From UPXZ01 sp035402725 (GTDB lineage: Bacteria; Bacteroidota; Bacteroidia; Bacteroidales; Paludibacteraceae): 9,704 bases of DNA. This document shows positions 5,374 through 9,704 of the stretch, piece by piece; the stretch's first letter is position 1, and every line of letters starts with the position of its first letter. The stretch lies in the NCBI GenBank assembly GCA_035402725.1, contig DAONDU010000101.1, forward strand, positions 1-9,704, in the 5' to 3' direction. A model generated the notes under the pieces. The model saw only the letters and a program-made list of their open reading frames with translations, was not told the origin of the DNA and ran no database searches. The translations under genes were made by a program, and so were the position numbers.

Positions 5374-7001
5374 TTATTGAATGATCAGCTTCGCTGTTCG
5401 TGTGGGTTTACCTGTTTCTCTTACGTGGATATAATACATTCCTTTTTTTACAGCCGACAGATCAATCATACATTCGGCAACATGGCTTGTCGTTTTACTT
5501 AATATCATTTGTCCGGCGGTGTTGAAAACTCGTATTTCCGAGGCGGCAGCATCCGGTTGCAGTTGTATTTTCACAACTCCCTTTGTCGGGTTCGGATACA
5601 CGGACAGCATGTTATCAGCTTTGGGCGATTGAACGCCGGAAGTGCTGAATGACCGGACAATATTACTGATCCGGACTTCGTCGATATAGCCATCCACCCC
5701 TTGTCCGATGATTAAATCTTTGGAATTCAAAAGCATTCCTGTATCGGTGTATGCTGCCGACTGGTCGGATATCAGTGTGCGGTTACTGTCGTGTATCAGC
5801 AGGCGTAGTTCCGATTTTTTTGTATCGCGGATAAAAGCCACATGATACCATTCGTTGAGCGCCGGTGTGATGGAGGTCAGTCCGATTCGCGTCGGGGTAT
5901 TGCTAAAGAGGAACGCATAAAATATATTTCCCCACCAGGGATTTATACTCAGCGTGTAATTCGCGAAATAAGCGTCCGTATCGCCCGGCTTGGTGAGCAG
6001 GTACATGTCGCCCGTACTGTAGGCTGTGAGTTTCATCCACATTTCGATGGTCCAGTCGCCGCTCAGGTTCAGATTAGCGTGATGAGGAACAGTAACCGGA
6101 TATGTTGTTTTAAGGCATTTTCCCAGATCGGGGAGTGACCCGGCATCGGCGGTCAGATTTTCCGTCGCGCCGCTGGCAGGTCCCGAAAGCGAGGAGCGGT
6201 TCTTAAAATCGTTGTCGAAATGCAGCAGGGCAACGGTATTTTTATCATACAGATAGGGGCCTCCGATGTTGTTGTGTTGCAGAATGGTGAAACAGGCATC
6301 GCTCTCATCGTTTGTTGTCTGGTTTGAACTGTCCGAAATACGGATTTTACACTGACCGGAAGCCGTTTCCGGAACAATCCAGTCAAACTTCTGAGCCGTT
6401 GTGGGGCAGGAAGCAGTGACTGTTGACCAGTGTGCGCCGTTATCGCCTGAATATTCGATTTTGTATTGTGGAATAGTGGTTTTTGTCCAGGTAATATTCA
6501 CTGTATCACCGGCGATGAGGTATTCAGTGCCGTTGGGGTAACTGACAACAGGCTTTGTCAGGTTAATTTTGTAGAACGGTCCATATGTCGTTTGGTTGTT
6601 GAGAATTTCAGGAGCTGCGAATTTAACCAGAAACTCCCCCCTGAATTCTCCCGTATTCCAGTTGCAAGAGGTGGCGGTGGTATTCGAAGCGATGGTTGTC
6701 CAGGTATTTCCCTTGTCGGTCGAAATCATTACATCCAGTTTTACCGACGCGTCCAGCGGTATCCAGCTGAAGTTTACTGTTGACTGTGTTTCTTCCACGT
6801 TCGCTGAGGGAGTAAGCAGAGTTACTACTTTCTTGTCCAGAACCCGGACATCGAAATCGAAATACATGGCATCCATGATTGCTTGCCCCGATGAATAGCC
6901 AATTTTCCGGTATCCTTCCAGATCGCCCAGCTGTACGTCTTTCACCGCCTTATAACCGCCTTTGCGGTAAATAAAATCATTCAGATACCATCCCAGATAT
7001 T
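5374..7001 (-). CDS. Large T9SS-secreted multi-domain metallopeptidase: C-terminal part
   Basis: This is the 3' part of the same gene as 7102-9704; the N gap separates them only artificially. The frame is open right up to the gap at 7001, so the GTG at 6945 is an internal valine, not a start. Using whole-protein numbering from the right window edge, it begins with the end of the third peptidase-like domain (YLGWYLNDFIYRKGGYK, GYRKIGYSSGQAIMDAM). Two beta-sandwich, Ig-like domains follow (about 908-998 and 999-1090, each with a W-containing core such as NFSWIPLD and NITWTKT). Then comes a LamG/concanavalin-like domain (about 1104-1301: ALLHFDNDF, WTIEMWMKL, EWYHVAFIRD, GYIDEVRIS). A Por secretion-system sorting tail completes it (1312-1391: LSVYPNPTKGVVKI to the final KLIIQ). 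The tail directs export across the outer membrane by the type IX system and usually anchoring to surface A-LPS. Confidence 0.9.
6947..7001. repeat. 55-bp direct repeat, copy 1 (contig-end overlap)
   Basis: These 55 bases, ending at the N gap, are identical to 7102-7156 on the other side. In both copies the minus strand encodes the same peptide, YLGWYLNDFIYRKGGYK. This is the signature of two contigs sharing one k-mer-length end rather than a biological repeat. Confidence 0.93.
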
Positions 7002-7101
7002 NNNNNNNNNNNNNNNNNNNNNNNNNNNNNNNNNNNNNNNNNNNNNNNNNNNNNNNNNNNNNNNNNNNNNNNNNNNNNNNNNNNNNNNNNNNNNNNNNNN
7101 N
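7002..7101. other. Artificial 100-N scaffold gap inside the large peptidase gene
   Basis: Exactly 100 Ns, the usual default for a gap of unknown length. The flanks are the same 55 bp. Deleting the Ns and one flank copy (155 bp) joins the minus-strand frame ending at 5374 to the one coming from 9704: the distance from 9650 to 6945 becomes 2550 bp, a multiple of 3. The gene across it is then continuous with no missing residues. Confidence 0.9.
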
Positions 7102-7156
7102 GCCTTATAACCGCCTTTGCGGTAAATAAAATCATTCAGATACCATCCCAGATATT
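7102..7156. repeat. 55-bp direct repeat, copy 2 (contig-end overlap)
   Basis: Identical to 6947-7001. In this copy the sequence continues with TTGTATCC, whereas copy 1 is preceded by CTTTCACC, so together they define an unambiguous join. Confidence 0.93.
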
Positions 7157-9704
7157 TGTATCCGTAATCGGTCGCGTAGCCCGGGTACACTTTAGTGTCT
7201 TCGTATGAGGGGCGGTGACCGAAGAAGGTGGTTCCACGTTCGAGTGAAGAGGCGAGCATTTGCTTCCAGAAACCGGCACCCATATTCAGGTTGGAGAAAT
7301 CGGCATTAAAGGGACCACCGTCCGAAAAGAATGCAAATCCTTCGCCCAGCCACTGGGTACTTTCCCCAATGGGCATAAATCCCTGGAACGCGTGTGCCAG
7401 TTCGTGCCTTGCCAGACTGATCACTTCGTTTTTCTGGGCCTCCGTTTTACCGCATCCGAAATGAAGACCCGTGGCCCAGGCTGTTCCACCAATACCGGTT
7501 CCGTTTGGATCGCACGAAATTCCTTCGATAACCGCGTCGGTACAATCCGACAGGGTAAATGCCGTCAGTTTACCATACGCTTTGACATCGTAATTTGTGA
7601 AGTATTCAGAGTAAGCATTTTCCAGCGTATTGGGCAGGAAGGGGAAGTTCACATCAGCTTCGCGCTGCCGGGTATAAATCCGGAAATGCTCCGTTTCCTG
7701 TATCAGTTTTATACGCGATGATTCATTTGTTTCCAGAAAACGAGCCTGGATATACCGGTTGAAGTCATCGAGCAGCCCCTGAAGGTTATCGGTCTGATAC
7801 CAACCCGGAGCAGCGTCGAACGAAGCAGCCGTGACGTTGATGATCATGGGGAAACCCCAGTTTTTGTAGGCGCTCAAAAATTCACCGAAGGCGTACGCGA
7901 TTGTCCAGCCGTTGTTCGCGGTGAAGGTGGTGGCGTTGTTCAACAGACCGAAGCTGCTAATGGAACCTCCATAGCTGTTCACAGCTTCTTTCACTGCTGT
8001 ATCGGCCGGGTCGAGACTTGCTTCATAAGCAGGGAACCCCACTTTCAGCAGCAGGGGTAAACCGGTGGTCTGATAGTAATAATACAGATAAGACTGACAC
8101 AAATAATAGAGCGCCGCTTTATTTATATCCTTAAATACAGCCAGTTGCGCGCTTGTTGTCGGAGTGCTGACATTTATCGTTCCATCAGCCGATACAAATC
8201 CGCAGTCGAAAGGCAGTGCGTCGGCGGGTTTCTGAGCATTGAATTCTGTCGGTGTCAGTACGTTGAAAGCATATTTAAACGTTGAGAAACCGGGAGTTGT
8301 CCAGGGTTTTCCCTGCACTTTCAGTACCTTTATTTTGTTGTTAATCTGCGTCATATTCAGTCCGCTCACCGCGTCGGAATTGAACTTTACGGTTTTAAGC
8401 ATGATATTCATATTCTCCACATCCAGCAGTCTGGTTCCGCCCACTGTTTGGTTCACTTTCAGCTCGTAACCTCCGTTAGGCGCTGTGGGCGAATTGGTGG
8501 AGAACCGGTAATCGAAGAAATTATAGCGGTTTAAGGGTACCGTTACCGAATAGACCGTTCCGCTTTCGAGGGTCATCGGGGTGGAATACCAGTCGTATAT
8601 ATTCCGGTGCAGATTGACAAAAACCTTATCCGAAGCGGCATTAAAATATCCGCTGCCAATCATATCGGCCATGTCCACCGAAAACTTCACCTGAACCGTA
8701 GTTTCATAATCGAGGTACACATCCAGAAAGTTCCACCAGTCGGCTTGCAGCGCTTCGAGATTGGCATAGCCGATATCGGCATAATTCATGTTTTCAATAA
8801 ATTTTGCCATCGCCGCTTCGCCTTTGGTTTTGATGATGTAATAAGCCACGATGGACGAATAGGCATAACCCATATTTCCGTTAAAAACATTGGCAATGAG
8901 TGGTTTTCCCTGTTGATTCAACTCGTATTTAATCCAGTCCTTGGTCGAGAAATTCTGTCCGTAGTACGATGCCACTCCCTCGTTGAGCCAGGCCGGAAGG
9001 TTTACTTTGGTTTTCGAGGCGATGAGGCAATGGGTATATTCATGGCTGAATAAGCCGAGGGCATCGTCCAGTCCGAATGCCGAAGGCCCCACCATCGTAA
9101 TCAGGCCTGAACCCCAGGCCGAACCGATGGAACCCGGTCCGTTCTCGGGATATCCGCATGCCAGGTGAAGCTGATCCAGATCCTTGTACAGGTAAATGGC
9201 TGCTTTTGAAGCCGGGAAACTTTGCAGCGCGTTGGAGAGGTTTGAATAGCATATCTCTATCCGCGACGCGAATTCATCGATATAGTTCTTTTCATTAGCC
9301 GAATAATAGATGTTGAAGTGCGGGGTGCTTTTCAGTTGATCCATTTCGCCGTCATTATAATATACGGTTGTCAGTGTCAGATCATTTTCGCCAATGTATA
9401 TGCGTCTGTTGCCGCTCGTGGTGATTGGGAAATTCGTTTCCCAACCGCCGTTGTCGGCACCCGCGGTATTGATAAAGTACTTGTATTCCTGCCAGGTATT
9501 GTCGGCCAGGGGAATGGTTACGGAGTAAACGCCATTACCGGCAGCAGTGAGCGGGGTAGTGGTTCCCCAACTGTTGAATGTGCCGCGGATATAAATCCCA
9601 TCGGTGCCCGGATTAAATTTACTTTGGTTTACCAACAGGCTTACATTCACCGAGAACGTAATGTTTTTAACGGCCAGTGCCGGCGATAACGTGAGGAAAC
9701 AAAA
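7102..9704 (-). CDS. Large T9SS-secreted multi-domain metallopeptidase: N-terminal part (start outside window)
   Basis: This is the 5' part of the gene ending at 5374. The frame is open to the right edge, where the minus strand reads FCFLTLSPALAVKNITF, the end of a signal peptide (cleavage after ALA). The GTG at 9650 is therefore internal, and the true start lies just outside. Numbering from the edge: 13-117 is a CBM20/48-like beta-sandwich (YIRGTFNSWG, GNGVYSVTIPL, EYKYFIN). About 128-334 is a gluzincin peptidase-MA domain with HEYTH at 221-225 and Glu242 in LPAWLNEGVASYY. About 337-440 is a second binding-like domain (VKFSVDMADM, VYSVTVPL, FDYRF). About 470-660 is a peptidase-like domain lacking zinc ligands. 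From about 665 comes a third peptidase domain with HELAH at 767-771 and Glu788 in WLGEGFAFF. HExxH-x16-E is identical in spacing in both active units. Expected role: zinc-dependent proteolysis at the cell surface; substrate unknown. Confidence 0.92.

Noticed and set aside
6947..7156. Direct repeats flanking the gap as target-site duplications of an inserted mobile element
   Set aside because: A perfect 55-bp duplication at contig ends around exactly 100 Ns, with reading-frame restoration on collapse, is explained by assembly overlap; no transposase sequence is present.

Overview
The window is bacterial and almost certainly from the phylum Bacteroidota, probably a Bacteroidales-like member. 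Three things support this. A type IX secretion (Por) C-terminal sorting domain ends the largest protein. Bacteroidota-type -7 promoter boxes (TAnnTTTG) lie just upstream of two genes. Start codons lack Shine-Dalgarno sequences. Exactly 100 Ns mark it as a scaffolded draft or metagenome assembly.

Left part, plus strand (1-1900): the 3' end of a 6-phosphogluconolactonase gene (pgl) is followed by S-adenosylhomocysteine hydrolase (ahcY). ahcY has its own promoter, starting 14 nt after the pgl stop codon, and a strong intrinsic terminator. These are housekeeping genes: the oxidative pentose phosphate pathway and the methyl cycle.

Middle part, minus strand (2015-5358): a small SMR-family efflux pump with a palindromic candidate operator; a hairpin-rich gene-free stretch that resembles a dispersed repeat; an HD-domain nucleotidase-like enzyme; a lipoprotein that fuses an NlpE-like and a META (HslJ-like) domain; and an exported protein with MORN-type repeats and a TonB C-terminal domain.

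Right part, minus strand (5374-9704 and beyond the edge): one very large exported protein, split by the 100-N gap at 7002-7101. The 55 bases on either side of the gap are identical, and removing the gap plus one copy restores a single open frame of at least 1391 codons. The gap is therefore an assembly artefact. The protein reads: signal peptide, starch/glycogen-binding-like domain, HExxH metallopeptidase domain, second binding-like domain, a peptidase-like domain that has lost all catalytic residues, a third HExxH metallopeptidase domain, two beta-sandwich domains, a LamG/concanavalin-like domain, and a type IX secretion tail. This active/dead/active triplication is the most interesting biology here. 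The MORN/TonB_C gene lies 15 bp downstream and may be co-transcribed.
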